Shown: positions 1 to 9,918 of the stretch, in pieces
Layout: every line of letters begins with the position of its first letter
Numbering within the stretch: the stretch's first letter is position 1
Source of the DNA: Bacteroidota bacterium
Lineage (GTDB): Bacteria > Bacteroidota > Bacteroidia > Cytophagales > Cyclobacteriaceae
Length of the DNA stretch: 33,247 nt
Assembly (NCBI GenBank): GCA_024280115.1
Contig: JAJRQT010000051.1
Location: 1-33,247, forward strand
Reading direction: 5' to 3'
Translations under genes and position numbers: made by a program
Notes under the pieces: model-generated
What the model saw: the letters and a program-made list of their open reading frames with translations, nothing else
Told to the model about the DNA's origin: nothing
The model's database searches: none

Positions 1-2
1 AG

Positions 3-3000
3 GATGCAAGAAGGAAACTAATCGAACAGGTTGGTTCAAGGTTGGAATATGTGTTGAATACGGATTCAGCGGAACTTCGTGAGCAAGGTGAACAGTTAAG
101 AAATCTAAGAGAAGAAATTAATCATTCTTCAAAGGAACAGGTTATTGAGAAAGTTGCTTATACTTGGTTCAATAGATTAATGGCATTGCGATTTATGGAT
201 GCCAATGATTATCAGCCAACAGGCATTCGGGTGATAACACCAAAAGATGGACATTCACTACCTGAAATATTAGCGGAGGCAAAACAAGGGCATATTTCAG
301 ATGAACTACCTATAAAGAAACAGCCTGTAAATGATTTATTGGATGGAAGAACACCAAGTCCAAATCCACAAAATGAAGCATTCAAAGAACTTCTGATTGG
401 TGCTTGCAATCATTTGCATACTGTCTTTCCATTCCTGTTTGAACGAATCAGTGATTATACAGAATTACTCTTGCCAGATGATTTGACATCGGAATTTTCC
501 ATTGTGCATGACATTCGTGAAGGCATGAGTGATGAAGATTGCCATGAAGTGGAAATCATTGGATGGTTATATCAATTTTATATTTCTGAAAAGAAGGATG
601 AAGTATTTGCATCTAAAAGCAAAGTAAAAAAGGAAGATATTCCAGCAGCAACCCAATTGTTTACACCTCGATGGATCGTAGAATACATGGTTCAAAATAC
701 AGTAGGTAAACTCTGGCTTCAAAATAAACCAACTTCCAAGCTAAGGGAGTTGATGCCGTATTTCATTGAATCTCCATCTGTTCAATCGGAAGATTATTTG
801 GAGGTGGATTCTGTGGAAGAAATAACTCTATTAGACCAAGCGTGTGGTAGTGGACATATTCTGGTTTATGGATTTGATTTATTCACAAAGATTTATGAAG
901 AGGAAGGCTACAATCCAAGTGAGATTCCTCAACTAATTATTGAGAAAAACCTCTTTGGTTTTGAAATAGATGAACGTGCATCACAATTGGCTGGATTGGC
1001 ATTGATGATGAAAGCAAGAAGTTATCAACGTAGATTATTTAGAAAAGACATCAATCCGAATATTCTTTGTTTTAAAGACCTGAGTTTAAGCAAAGGTGAA
1101 ATGAAAGATACTTTCCAGCAGATTGACATTAAAATATCTGATGAACTGAATCATGATTTAGGCAATATGCAACAAGCCACCAATTTTGGTTCATTGATCT
1201 TACCACATGCTCACAAGAGTGAAATAGGAAAGCTGAGCACACTTATAAAAGAAAAAACCAAAACAACAGATGCATTTATACAATATAGTCTTAATCAAAT
1301 AAAGTCTGGTTTAGAACAGCTATGTCTTTTAGGAGATAAATACTATTGTGTTGTTGACAACCCCCCTTATATGGGTAGTGGAAATATGAATAAGCCACTT
1401 TCCGATTTTGTAAAAATAAACTACCCAGATAGTAAAGCCGACTTAATGACTTGTTTTATGGAAGTTGGTTGGAATATGCTTTTACCTAAAGGAATTTTAG
1501 GAATGATAAATCTGCCTTCTTGGTTATTTCTTTCTTCATTTGAAAAATTAAGAGAGAAGTTAATCAAAGAAAAACACATAGATTCTTTACTTCACATGGG
1601 AAGAGGAATTTTTGGTGTTGATTGGGGTTCAACAGCTTTTATTGTTCAAAACCAACAGTTAGATAAAAACTCACGATACTTTAAATTACATAAACGTAAT
1701 TTTCAGCACATATACCCAGAAGATATTCAACAAATATTTTTGAAAGCAAAAAAAGATTCATTTACAAAAATCAATTTTGACAAGTATCGTGAAGGTGACG
1801 GCATCAAATCTGTTGATGAATTAGTAGATGAAAATGGATTACATATTTCATACACTTCCAATCAAAAATATTTTGAAAAAATCCCTGGAAGTCCGATTGG
1901 TTATTGGGTGTCAAAAAAAATTATTGATTCATTTAATAATGAGTTGGTTGGGGAGAATTATGACGTTAAAGAAGGGGTAGGAACAAGAAATGACGACAGA
2001 TTTATTAGATTTTGTTGGGAGACACAGTTAAATGATATAGGTGTTCATAAGAAATGGATTAGAACAGATAAAGCTGGTGGAAACTATAGATGGTTTAACC
2101 AATACATTCATATTTTAAAATGGGAAAATCATGGGTTCGAAATAAAAAATTATAGAAATTTAGATGGAAGTTTAAAGTCCAGACCTCAAAATACTCAGTT
2201 TTTTTATAAAGAAGCACTATCATGGAGTAAAATTTCTTCTGGAAAGCCACTATTCAGATATAGAAATTCTGATTTTGGTTTTAATGATGCATCTCCATCG
2301 ATATTTGGTAAAAATATTAAATATCTTCTTGGAGTATTAAACTCAAAAGTTACAGAAAAGATTATTGAAATTAAAGGAGCAACAATTAACCTTACAATAG
2401 GTATTATTAAAGAGGTTCCATTGATTTCAAAGAATGTTGAAAAAATAGAAGATATGGTAGAAACATCAATTCAAATTCCTTATGTATATTTTCAATCAAA
2501 TGAATTATTATTGGATTACATCCAAAACGAGCTTATCAGATTAAAAAGTCAAGACATTGAAGAAACCTACGATTTATATCAACAATATTGGAAAAACAAA
2601 TTCTTTCAACTACATGAAAATGAAGAGGAACTCAATGAGCTGTTTATTGAAATCTATGGATTGCAGAAAGAATTAACTCCTGATATTTCTTTAGAAGATA
2701 TAACCATTTTAAAGGATGAAACAACCATTAAAAATGGTCATTTAATCTTTCATGCTGATGAAGTATTTGCTCAATTTATAAGTTATGCAGTTGGTTGCAT
2801 GTTCGGGCGTTACTCCATAGACAAAGAAGGCTTAATCCTTGCCAATCAAGGTGAAACATTAAAAGAGTATCTAACTAAAATTGAAAAAGAAGAACATGAA
2901 GTTTCTTTCTTACCAGATGATGATAATATCATTCCTGTATTAGACGATGAATGGTTTGATGATGATATCACTGGTCGATTTAAAGAATTCATAAAAGTCA

Positions 3001-3545
3001 CATTTGGTCAAGATAATTATGAGAAGAATTTAGCATTTGTGGAAGAATGTGTTGGCAAGGATATCAATAAATATTTTGTCAGAGATTTTTACAAAGACCA
3101 TATCAAACGTTATAAAAAACGTCCTATTTATTGGATGTTCTCTTCTCCCAAAGGGTCATTTAATGTACTTATTTACCTACACCGTTATACACCCGATACA
3201 TTGAATATTATCCTCAATGATTACCTCAGAGAATATCAGGAAAAGATACGTTCACGCATTGAGCATTTAGACCATTTGATAGTCAGTGGTACTTCACGTG
3301 AACAAACTCTTTCTGCAAAAGAAAAGGATAAATTAAATCTTGTTTTAATGGAATTACAGGAATACGAAAGAGAAGTTTTATTTCCTTTAGCAACAGAACG
3401 GATATCCATTGATTTAGATGATGGTGTATTGGTGAATTATAACAAGTTTGGCAAAGCGATTAAGGAAGTAAGTGGACTTAATGACAAAAAAGCCAAAGAC
3501 AAGGTGAGAAAATTTGATTGGATTGATACAAGTGAAATAAGATGA
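3..3545 (+). CDS. pglX: BREX-1 adenine-specific DNA methyltransferase PglX/BrxX (5' end outside window)
   Basis: PglX is the site-specific N6-adenine methyltransferase of type 1 BREX phage defence. It marks host DNA and is also needed for phage exclusion. The frame is open to the left edge. Its first residues (DARRKLIEQVG) match the family shortly after its usual start, so only about a dozen residues are missing; the GTTG/TTG at 42 is internal. Seen in order: the YTWFNRLMALRFMDAN segment (nt 159-206), TPRWIVEYM before the methylase core (about nt 663), SAM-binding motif I ACGSGH (about nt 838-855), and catalytic NPPY at nt 1359-1370. A long C-terminal target-recognition and helical region follows. 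The length of about 1181 residues fits the family. The stop overlaps the pglZ start by 4 bp (ATGA), so the two are translationally coupled. The upstream brxA, brxB and brxC genes would lie outside the window. Confidence 0.95.
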   Translation, partial: DARRKLIEQVGSRLEYVLNTDSAELREQGEQLRNLREEINHSSKEQVIEKVAYTWFNRLMALRFMDANDYQPTGIRVITPKDGHSLPEILAEAKQGHISDELPIKKQPVNDLLDGRTPSPNPQNEAFKELLIGACNHLHTVFPFLFERISDYTELLLPDDLTSEFSIVHDIREGMSDEDCHEVEIIGWLYQFYISEKKDEVFASKSKVKKEDIPAATQLFTPRWIVEYMVQNTVGKLWLQNKPTSKLRELMPYFIESPSVQSEDYLEVDSVEEITLLDQACGSGHILVYGFDLFTKIYEEEGYNPSEIPQLIIEKNLFGFEIDERASQLAGLALMMKARSYQRRLFRKDINPNILCFKDLSLSKGEMKDTFQQIDIKISDELNHDLGNMQQATNFGSLILPHAHKSEIGKLSTLIKEKTKTTDAFIQYSLNQIKSGLEQLCLLGDKYYCVVDNPPYMGSGNMNKPLSDFVKINYPDSKADLMTCFMEVGWNMLLPKGILGMINLPSWLFLSSFEKLREKLIKEKHIDSLLHMGRGIFGVDWGSTAFIVQNQQLDKNSRYFKLHKRNFQHIYPEDIQQIFLKAKKDSFTKINFDKYREGDGIKSVDELVDENGLHISYTSNQKYFEKIPGSPIGYWVSKKIIDSFNNELVGENYDVKEGVGTRNDDRFIRFCWETQLNDIGVHKKWIRTDKAGGNYRWFNQYIHILKWENHGFEIKNYRNLDGSLKSRPQNTQFFYKEALSWSKISSGKPLFRYRNSDFGFNDASPSIFGKNIKYLLGVLNSKVTEKIIEIKGATINLTIGIIKEVPLISKNVEKIEDMVETSIQIPYVYFQSNELLLDYIQNELIRLKSQDIEETYDLYQQYWKNKFFQLHENEEELNELFIEIYGLQKELTPDISLEDITILKDETTIKNGHLIFHADEVFAQFISYAVGCMFGRYSIDKEGLILANQGETLKEYLTKIEKEEHEVSFLPDDDNIIPVLDDEWFDDDITGRFKEFIKVTFGQDNYEKNLAFVEECVGKDINKYFVRDFYKDHIKRYKKRPIYWMFSSPKGSFNVLIYLHRYTPDTLNIILNDYLREYQEKIRSRIEHLDHLIVSGTSREQTLSAKEKDKLNLVLMELQEYEREVLFPLATERISIDLDDGVLVNYNKFGKAIKEVSGLNDKKAKDKVRKFDWIDTSEIR

Positions 3546-6037
3546 ACCGAATAGAAGAAGCATTAATCCAGCGATTTGAAGACCATCGTATTATCTTCTG
3601 GTACGATGAAAAGGAAGAACTTATTGACCAATTCAATGAGATTGATATTAGTAAGGTTGAAAAAATTCATGTTCAAGGCAATGAGTTTGAAGTCAAATAC
3701 CTGATAAATAAGGTTAATCCTGAATCAAAATTTCTTCTTTATTTCACAGGTGCTAAACCAACCAATGAGGAAAACTGGTTGCTCGACATGGAATTGGCTC
3801 ACCATGTATTTCATACCGATCAAGAAGCCATGTTCCTACAAGAAATTGGTTTGGATTACCATTTTAAAGAATTGGTTTCGGAGCATATTGAATTCTTTAA
3901 AAACGGAAAAAGAAGACTGAAACTCAAAGAATCATTGGGTGAAGGAGATGAACATCAGGAGTTAAGATATAAGATGCTGGCTGTTCTGTTTGGAACGGAT
4001 TACGTGAATTTGGTAACCTTCATACACGCACATGGCACGGCTTATGTTGATGGGAATGAAAAGTATGATAAATACCTCATAAAGTTTAATTTAAAGGAAT
4101 TCTATTGGAAGGAAATTGGTAGAAAATATAATTATCAAAATGAAGAACCATCCATCTATGATTTCCTGATGGAAGCATTCAATAATAATTTTGCGCTCGG
4201 CAAAAGAACAGGACTATCAAAAGAAACAAAACTTCTTCTTTCTCTATGGCAAGATACCATTACTTATCGTGACAGCTTCCGAACCATATCTTCTACGATT
4301 GCTGAGGATATTGGTGTTGAAGGCATGATGATGAATTCAAGCATAGAGGAGGTTGTTCAGGATAATTTGTTTGAATTAACCGATAAAAAAGTAATTCATG
4401 ATTTGATACAATTGATAGCAGTTGAATCAATATCCAAAGAAGCGGTTGGTAAAATTATTAAGCAAAGAGAAAACAAATTTTGGTATTCGACTTATCAGGG
4501 ATTCTATTCGTGTATCAGGTATGCGTCTGAGTTAATCCTGTTGGTTAAAAAACATCAGGATATTAAATTTGAATCGTTTGGCGAAGGTGTTTCCAATTAT
4601 GCGAAAGAACTCTATCAAATTGATTTATTGTACAGGAAATTTATACGAAATTATAGAGCCACAAACCAAAACAGTATTTTGAATGCATTGGCTGAGAAAG
4701 TAGAGAAGATTTACAGCAATGATTGGTTATTGACATTTAATAACAATTGGCAAACTATCATTGATTCATTGGATACTTGGTCAGAAATTAGTACAAGAAA
4801 CCAAAGGAGTTTCTTTAGAAATCAGGTTACTCCATTTATCAGTAAGGGTCAGCGTTTGTTTGTAATCATATCTGATGCATTCAGATACGAATGTGGGGCA
4901 GAATTTCATAAGTTGCTTCAAAAAGAAAACAGGTATGAATCCCACTTGGATTATTTAATTACAGGTTTACCGTCCTATACCCAATTGGGGATGACATCCC
5001 TTCTTCCAAACAAAAAACTAACTATTAAAGAAAATTCAGATACAGTTATTGCAGATGATATTCCTTCAATGGGCATTCAGGGTAGAACAAAGATATTAGA
5101 AAAAAACTCTGGTGTCCGTGCTACTGCCATCAATGCAGAAGAGTTCATGAAAATGAAGACTACCACTGAGGGTAGGGAGTTTGTAAAGAACCATGACCTG
5201 ATATATATCTTCCATAATCGAATTGATAAATTGGGTGATGATAAAACAACGGAAGAAAAAGTATTTGATGCAGTTGAAGAGGAATTGGAATTCCTGATGG
5301 ATATGTTAAAGAAGATTGCCAACATGAATGGCACTAATATGATGGTAACTTCTGATCATGGTTTCATATATCAAAATCAACAATTGGATGAAAGTGATTT
5401 CAGCAAAGTTGACATCAAAGGAGATATCTGGAAGGAAAACCGCAGGTTTATTATTGGTAAGAATTTAAGTACTGATGCCTCTGTCAAACACTTTAAAGGG
5501 AGTCAGTTGAATTTAAATGAAGACATTGATGTTCTTATTCCGAAATCCATTAACCGTCTTAGGATCAAAGGTGCTGGCTCTCGTTTTATACATGGTGGTA
5601 GCACACTTCAAGAAGTTATAGTACCATTAATTAAAATCACTAAAAAGCGACAAGATACTACCAACCTGGTTGATATTGATATCATTCAATCAACCAACAA
5701 AATCACAACCAATATCCAAGCCGTTTCCTTTATTCAAAGTGAATCAATTACAGATAAGTTATTACCAAGAACTATAAGAGCAGGTATTTACTCTGAGGAT
5801 GATGAACTGTTAAGTGATCAGTTCAAATATAAGTTTGATATAGAAGCGGATATGGAACGACAACGAGAAGTAAAGCATCGTTTCCAATTAAGTTCCAAAG
5901 CAAGTGGTAAATACAAAAACCAACAAGTTAAATTGGTGCTTGAAGAACCTGTTGAAGGAACTACCAAATGGAAGCACTATAAGGATTACTACTATACGCT
6001 AAATATATCTTTTACAAGTGACTTTGACGACTTCTGA
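3542..6037 (+). CDS. pglZ: BREX-1 alkaline-phosphatase-superfamily protein PglZ (type A)
   Basis: PglZ is a core BREX protein of the alkaline phosphatase superfamily. It is required for both methylation and exclusion and belongs to a complex with PglX and other Brx proteins. The 831-residue protein opens with MNRIEEALIQRFEDHRIIFWYD, the usual PglZ N-terminus. Metal-site motifs of the superfamily are visible: ISDAFRYECG around residue 443, TSDHGF around residues 603-608, and a histidine in FIHGG near residue 681. The last 130 residues form a beta-rich tail. The start is fixed by the ATGA overlap with pglX, and the next BREX gene begins 1 base after the stop if its ATG at 6039 is used. Length and gene order (pglX-pglZ-brxL) are those of type 1 BREX. 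No frameshift or missing motif was seen. Confidence 0.95.
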   Translation: MNRIEEALIQRFEDHRIIFWYDEKEELIDQFNEIDISKVEKIHVQGNEFEVKYLINKVNPESKFLLYFTGAKPTNEENWLLDMELAHHVFHTDQEAMFLQEIGLDYHFKELVSEHIEFFKNGKRRLKLKESLGEGDEHQELRYKMLAVLFGTDYVNLVTFIHAHGTAYVDGNEKYDKYLIKFNLKEFYWKEIGRKYNYQNEEPSIYDFLMEAFNNNFALGKRTGLSKETKLLLSLWQDTITYRDSFRTISSTIAEDIGVEGMMMNSSIEEVVQDNLFELTDKKVIHDLIQLIAVESISKEAVGKIIKQRENKFWYSTYQGFYSCIRYASELILLVKKHQDIKFESFGEGVSNYAKELYQIDLLYRKFIRNYRATNQNSILNALAEKVEKIYSNDWLLTFNNNWQTIIDSLDTWSEISTRNQRSFFRNQVTPFISKGQRLFVIISDAFRYECGAEFHKLLQKENRYESHLDYLITGLPSYTQLGMTSLLPNKKLTIKENSDTVIADDIPSMGIQGRTKILEKNSGVRATAINAEEFMKMKTTTEGREFVKNHDLIYIFHNRIDKLGDDKTTEEKVFDAVEEELEFLMDMLKKIANMNGTNMMVTSDHGFIYQNQQLDESDFSKVDIKGDIWKENRRFIIGKNLSTDASVKHFKGSQLNLNEDIDVLIPKSINRLRIKGAGSRFIHGGSTLQEVIVPLIKITKKRQDTTNLVDIDIIQSTNKITTNIQAVSFIQSESITDKLLPRTIRAGIYSEDDELLSDQFKYKFDIEADMERQREVKHRFQLSSKASGKYKNQQVKLVLEEPVEGTTKWKHYKDYYYTLNISFTSDFDDF

Positions 6038-6038
6038 T

Positions 6039-8039
6039 ATGAACGAACTAAATAAGAAACTCAATCAATTTTTTGGTGGTAAGGTAGTTAGAAAAGACCT
6101 GACCAATATCGTTAAGGGCAATGCCATTGTACCTACCTATGTCTTGGAATATCTGCTTGGACAATATTGTGCTACTGATGATGAAGAAACAATTAATGAG
6201 GGAGTTGAAACGGTAAAGAATATCATTTCTAAACATTTTGTGCATCGGGATGAAGCACAAATTGTAAAGTCAACAGTAAGAGAAAAAGGATCACACAGAA
6301 TTATTGATAAAGTTTCTGTAAGATTAAACGATAAAAAGGATCAATATGAAGCGTCTTTTGTAAACCTTGGATTGAACAGAATTCCAATAGCAGATTCCAT
6401 TATCAAAGAGCATCAGAAACTACTATCAAGTGGAGTTTGGTGTATATTAACTCTGGGATATTTTGTTTCAGACGAGAAAGACAGCACCCCTTGGATTATC
6501 GAAAACTTAAAACCAATTCAGATTGCCAACATTGATGTTGAAGAATATAAAGAAGTACGAAAGAACTTCACTAAAGATGAATGGATAAATGTATTGATGC
6601 AATCCATTGGATTGAATCCTTCTGAGTTTACTGATCGTTCAAAACTGATTCAATTGGCAAGGTTGATTCCATTCGTTGAGAATAACTACAACCTCATTGA
6701 ACTCGGTCCTAAAGGCACTGGTAAGTCACATATTTTTTCAGAGATGTCGCCACATGGTATTTTAATTTCGGGTGGTGAAGTATCCAAGGCTAAATTGTTC
6801 GTAAACAACAGTACTGGCGAAATTGGACTTGTTGGATATTGGGATGTTGTTGCCTATGATGAATTTGCAGGTAAGACAAAAAAGGCTGACAGAGGATTGG
6901 TGGACATTATGAAAAACTACATGGCAAACAAATCCTTTTCCAGAGGCACACAGGTTTATGGCGCATCAGCATCAATGGTATTTGTCGGCAATACTGACCA
7001 TACAGTTCCTTATATGTTGAAGCATAGTGATTTATTTGATGCTCTTCCAAAGGATTATTATGATACTGCATTTTTGGATAGAATACATGCTTACTTGGCT
7101 GGATGGGAAGTGCAGAAACTCAGGAACGAGATGTTTACAAAAGACTATGGGTTTATTGTTGATTATCTGGCAGAGGTATTGAAGGAGTTGAGGAAGGAAG
7201 ATAAATCGAACGAGTTCTCCAAGTATTTCGAATTATCCAATTCTATTACCACCAGAGATAAAACATCCATTGCTAAGACGTTTTCAGGGTTGGTGAAGGT
7301 GATATACCCCAATGGAGAATATAGTGAAGCAGAAGCCAAAGAATTGCTGGAATTTGCCATAGAAAATCGTATGAGAGTAAAACAGCAATTGCAGAAGATG
7401 GATGAAACTTTCGAAGAGGTGGATTTCAGTTATGTTATTAAATCTTCTGGTAAGAAGACAACTGTTGAAACCTTGGAGGTTCTGGAACACATCAAGCCAT
7501 TGGTTACAGAAAGTAATGAGCCTGATAAAGAAAGCGAATCAACACAAGTACCTACTCAAAGTGTTCCAAAGGAAACCCAATTTATAATCCGTGATAATCA
7601 AACAGGTATCTCATACGAAAAACTGTTTGGTGATTATCTTATTGATTTTACCGATGTAAAAGTTATTGACCCATTTATTAGATTGCCTTACCAACTTCGT
7701 AATTTCATGGAATTTGCAAAGTTGATATCTGAAAAGAAAGATAAAGAAGGTGAGGTAAATCTTCATCTTATCACCAATAATAATGAAGACTATATCCAAG
7801 ATGCCAAGGATGCATTTCAATCAATGGTTTATTCACTTGAATCCTTGGGTATATTATTTACCTATGAATTTGATGCCAACATCCATGACCGTTCCATCAT
7901 CATGGACAATGGCTGGAAGATTGTTCTCGGTAGAGGATTGGATATCTGGCAAAAAACTGGCGGTTGGTATGACATCAGTGAATATGTTCAAGAGCAACGG
8001 TTGTGTAAGGCGTGTGAGGTGACTTATTTGAAGAATTAG
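6039..8039 (+). CDS. brxL: BREX-1 Lon-protease-like AAA+ protein BrxL
   Basis: BrxL is the AAA+ effector of type 1 BREX, related to Lon; family members assemble as DNA-binding rings. An N-terminal region (MNELNKKLNQFFGG) precedes the ATPase. The ATPase has Walker A GPKGTGKSH at about residues 223-231 and Walker B VVAYDEF near residue 271. A Lon-like module follows. The C-terminal domain (about residues 525-666) contains LIDFTDVKVIDPFIRLPYQ and FDANIHDRSI...GRGLDIWQ, the phospholipase-D-like MIT_C fold seen at BrxL C-termini. I prefer the ATG at 6039 over an in-frame GTG at 6018: it follows the pglZ stop by one base and gives the family's conserved N-terminus. At 666 residues it is near full length. 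The last residues contain CKACE, a possible metal-binding pair. Confidence 0.94.
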   Translation: MNELNKKLNQFFGGKVVRKDLTNIVKGNAIVPTYVLEYLLGQYCATDDEETINEGVETVKNIISKHFVHRDEAQIVKSTVREKGSHRIIDKVSVRLNDKKDQYEASFVNLGLNRIPIADSIIKEHQKLLSSGVWCILTLGYFVSDEKDSTPWIIENLKPIQIANIDVEEYKEVRKNFTKDEWINVLMQSIGLNPSEFTDRSKLIQLARLIPFVENNYNLIELGPKGTGKSHIFSEMSPHGILISGGEVSKAKLFVNNSTGEIGLVGYWDVVAYDEFAGKTKKADRGLVDIMKNYMANKSFSRGTQVYGASASMVFVGNTDHTVPYMLKHSDLFDALPKDYYDTAFLDRIHAYLAGWEVQKLRNEMFTKDYGFIVDYLAEVLKELRKEDKSNEFSKYFELSNSITTRDKTSIAKTFSGLVKVIYPNGEYSEAEAKELLEFAIENRMRVKQQLQKMDETFEEVDFSYVIKSSGKKTTVETLEVLEHIKPLVTESNEPDKESESTQVPTQSVPKETQFIIRDNQTGISYEKLFGDYLIDFTDVKVIDPFIRLPYQLRNFMEFAKLISEKKDKEGEVNLHLITNNNEDYIQDAKDAFQSMVYSLESLGILFTYEFDANIHDRSIIMDNGWKIVLGRGLDIWQKTGGWYDISEYVQEQRLCKACEVTYLKN

Positions 8040-8189
8040 TTGCAGAGGTATTTGGTTGATATCTTTCAGTTCAATGCGATTTTCACCAGCAATGACGTAA
8101 ACCTTATTATTTTCGATTTTAATACAACGATCTGCCCAAATTGGATTGATACGCTTGCACTGAATTGTGGATTTAACAAAAGTCCACAA
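8040..8189 (-). pseudogene. Degraded copy of the small island protein family (copy A)
   Basis: The minus strand directly after brxL encodes CIKIENNKVYVIAGENRIELKDIN, clearly related to the middle of the intact copies at 8214-8396 and 9738-9914. The conserved ending (KLPI-DS) is missing: the frame runs on antisense into the brxL tail. The N-terminal part does not match the other copies. The frame has only a TTG as possible start (8187-8189), and the 31-bp upstream block of the intact copies is absent. I read it as a decayed paralogue, perhaps truncated when brxL and this segment were joined. It could instead be expressed as a longer protein overlapping brxL on the opposite strand, which is less likely. 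Confidence 0.5.
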
Positions 8190-8213
8190 TGAAAGTAATT
8201 CGGAAAGGGAAGG

Positions 8214-8396
8214 TTAATCAAAGTCTGAGTCTATGGCGATTGGCAATTTTCTGCTATTAATATCTTTTAGTTCAATACGTTTTTCGCCATAAATGACATA
8301 TAACTTATCATCTTCAATAATAAATTTCTCAGCAATTACTTTGAATACGTTCATGATTTCTACTTCTCTTATTGTGATTTCCGCATATTGGATCAT
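8214..8396 (-). CDS. Small unknown protein, copy B of an island-specific family
   Basis: This is a 60-residue protein of unknown function. It has a predicted helical N-terminus (MIQYAEITIREVEIMNVF) and a compact strand-rich core (IIEDDKLYVIYGEKRIEL) ending in KLPIAIDSDFD. It aligns with copy C at 9738-9914 along its whole length (ELKILNLFK / REVEIMNVFK, IEDD, EKRxELK, LPIxxDS). An ATG two codons upstream (8402) is possible. I chose 8396 because both intact copies then have the same spacing: an ATCGTATTTAT box, four bases, ATG. The gene is tail-to-tail with brxL and head-to-head with the methyltransferase at 8537. I do not recognise the family. Conservation between paralogues shows that it is a real gene. 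Confidence 0.7.
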   Translation of the reverse strand: MIQYAEITIREVEIMNVFKVIAEKFIIEDDKLYVIYGEKRIELKDINSRKLPIAIDSDFD

Positions 8397-8400
8397 ATCC

Positions 8401-8431
8401 ATAAATACGATCCAATAATTGTTTGGTAATA
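8401..8431 (-). promoter_or_regulatory. Conserved upstream block of small gene B
   Basis: These 31 bases match positions 9919-9949 at 29 of 31 sites, which is more conserved than the proteins that follow. On the minus strand the block ends in ATCGTATTTAT, four bases before the chosen ATG, and contains a rough CCAA/TTGG dyad. It is probably promoter plus operator. The short distance to the ATG suggests a leaderless or near-leaderless transcript. Confidence 0.55.
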
Positions 8432-8536
8432 CAAATTGAGACTTTGCTTCAAAAAATTATTTACAGAATTTATTTGTAGAAATAGAAATAATAATCCTTT
8501 AATTGTCGATTATTTAATAAGGTAAAAAACACTCAA

Positions 8537-9715
8537 ATGATTATATCTAAAGTTACCAAGACCAATCCAAAAACAACTTACAGCTTGGTCAACAATGAAA
8601 TAATATTCAACGCTGATTTGTCAACATCTGCAAAAGGATTGCTATCATTTCTGCTTTCAATACCAGCCAATAAGAAAATACAGAAAAAAGATTTGAAGCA
8701 ATACTTTACCGATGGGTACTATTCTATTGATTCTGCTTTCAAAGAATTGGTGGATAGAAAATACATCCAAAAGATTGAGTTAAGAAGTGAAAAGGGCAGG
8801 TTCATTGGATATGATTTTGAAGTTTATGATAGTCCAAAAAAGATAAAGAAAGAAGTTCGTAAAATTGTAAATAATCTTAATAACCCGAAATCGGTTAAAG
8901 TAGATAATCCCGAAAAATTGTTGAATCAAATCTTCATTGAAGATTGCCAATTAACCATGCTTAAAATGCCAAACGCTTTTGTTGATTTGGTTGTCTGCTC
9001 ACCCCCGTATAATGAGATTAGAAAATATCATGGAAACCATGATTTTGATTTTGAAAATATTGCTAAAGAATTGCATCGAATTATCAAAAAGCATGGTGTT
9101 CTTGTTTGGGTGGTTGGGGATGAAACGTATAGAGGATCAGAAACAGCCACATCTTTTAAACAAGCGATTTATCTAAAAGAAGTTTGCGGTTTCAATCTTC
9201 ATGATACGATGATATTTGAAAAAAATGGTTCTGCTTTTCCTGCAAATAAAAATGGACATAGATATACACAAATATTTGAATATATGTTCGTGTTCTCCAA
9301 AGGCAAACCTAAAACTTGTAATCTAATTTCTGATAAACAAAACAGATGGGAAGGATGGACAAATTGGGGAAAGAAAACCCAAAGAAATAATAAAGATGAA
9401 ATTGTTGAAACAACCAATATCAACCCTGTGCCAGAATTTTCGCCAAGAAATAATATATGGAGATATGCAACTGGAGCTGGTTATGGCACTAAAGATAAAA
9501 TTGCTCATGAGCATCCAGCCATTTTTCCTGATAAGTTGGCGGAAGACCATATACTATCCTGGAGTAATGAAGGAGATATTGTTTACGATCCGTTTGCAGG
9601 GTCAGGCACTACATTAAAGATGGCAAAACTATTGAACAGAAAATATATTGGTAGTGAGAAAAATAAGAAGTATAAAAAAATAATTGAAAATAGAATCAGA
9701 TTTATACTTAGATAA
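8537..9715 (+). CDS. Winged-helix / beta-class DNA methyltransferase fusion
   Basis: This 392-residue protein has two parts. Residues 1 to about 90 resemble the winged-helix domain of phage and plasmid replication-type proteins: IFNADLSTSAKGLLSFLLS, then KKDLKQYFTDG and SIDSAFKELVDRKYI. Residues 125-392 are an amino-methyltransferase with motif IV CSPPY (about 155-159) before the SAM motif DPFAGSGTT (about 353-361), the order of the beta class. SPPY favours N4-cytosine but N6-adenine cannot be excluded. The gene lies on the same strand as the BREX operon but about 500 bp after it, with its own AT-rich upstream region, so it is probably a separate unit. It may protect DNA against the nucleases at 12.0-14.3 kb or act as an orphan methyltransferase. 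The start ATG at 8537 yields the full winged-helix domain. Confidence 0.85.
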   Translation: MIISKVTKTNPKTTYSLVNNEIIFNADLSTSAKGLLSFLLSIPANKKIQKKDLKQYFTDGYYSIDSAFKELVDRKYIQKIELRSEKGRFIGYDFEVYDSPKKIKKEVRKIVNNLNNPKSVKVDNPEKLLNQIFIEDCQLTMLKMPNAFVDLVVCSPPYNEIRKYHGNHDFDFENIAKELHRIIKKHGVLVWVVGDETYRGSETATSFKQAIYLKEVCGFNLHDTMIFEKNGSAFPANKNGHRYTQIFEYMFVFSKGKPKTCNLISDKQNRWEGWTNWGKKTQRNNKDEIVETTNINPVPEFSPRNNIWRYATGAGYGTKDKIAHEHPAIFPDKLAEDHILSWSNEGDIVYDPFAGSGTTLKMAKLLNRKYIGSEKNKKYKKIIENRIRFILR

Positions 9716-9737
9716 ATTTTATGTTGAGAAAGAAGAA

Positions 9738-9914
9738 TTATTCTGAGTCAAGCACAATTGGCAGTCTTTTGTTTTTTCTAAACTTCAATTCCATGCGCTT
9801 TTCGTCAGTAATTAGAAAAATCCTGCCGTCATCCTCAATTTTAATTTCTCCAAATATTTTAAATAAATTCAATATTTTAAGTTCTTTTTTCGAAATTCCT
9901 GCTATTTGTCTCAT
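9738..9914 (-). CDS. Small unknown protein, copy C of an island-specific family
   Basis: A 58-residue protein (starts MRQIAGISKKELKILNLF, ends RLPIVLDSE) on the minus strand, convergent with the methyltransferase (22 bases between the stops). It is paralogous to copy B: both have an amphipathic N-terminal helix, an IEDD turn, a short beta core around EKRMELK, and a closing LPI-x-x-DS. The codons read cleanly to a TAA. The start is set by alignment and by the ATCGTATTTAT box four bases upstream. It has no recognisable domain. With about 20% lysine or arginine it is basic, so nucleic-acid or partner binding is conceivable but unproven. Confidence 0.7.
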   Translation of the reverse strand: MRQIAGISKKELKILNLFKIFGEIKIEDDGRIFLITDEKRMELKFRKNKRLPIVLDSE

Positions 9915-9918
9915 ACAA

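Noticed and set aside
6018..6038. GTG start for brxL
   Set aside because: It overlaps the end of pglZ, and the ATG at 6039 gives the conserved N-terminus.
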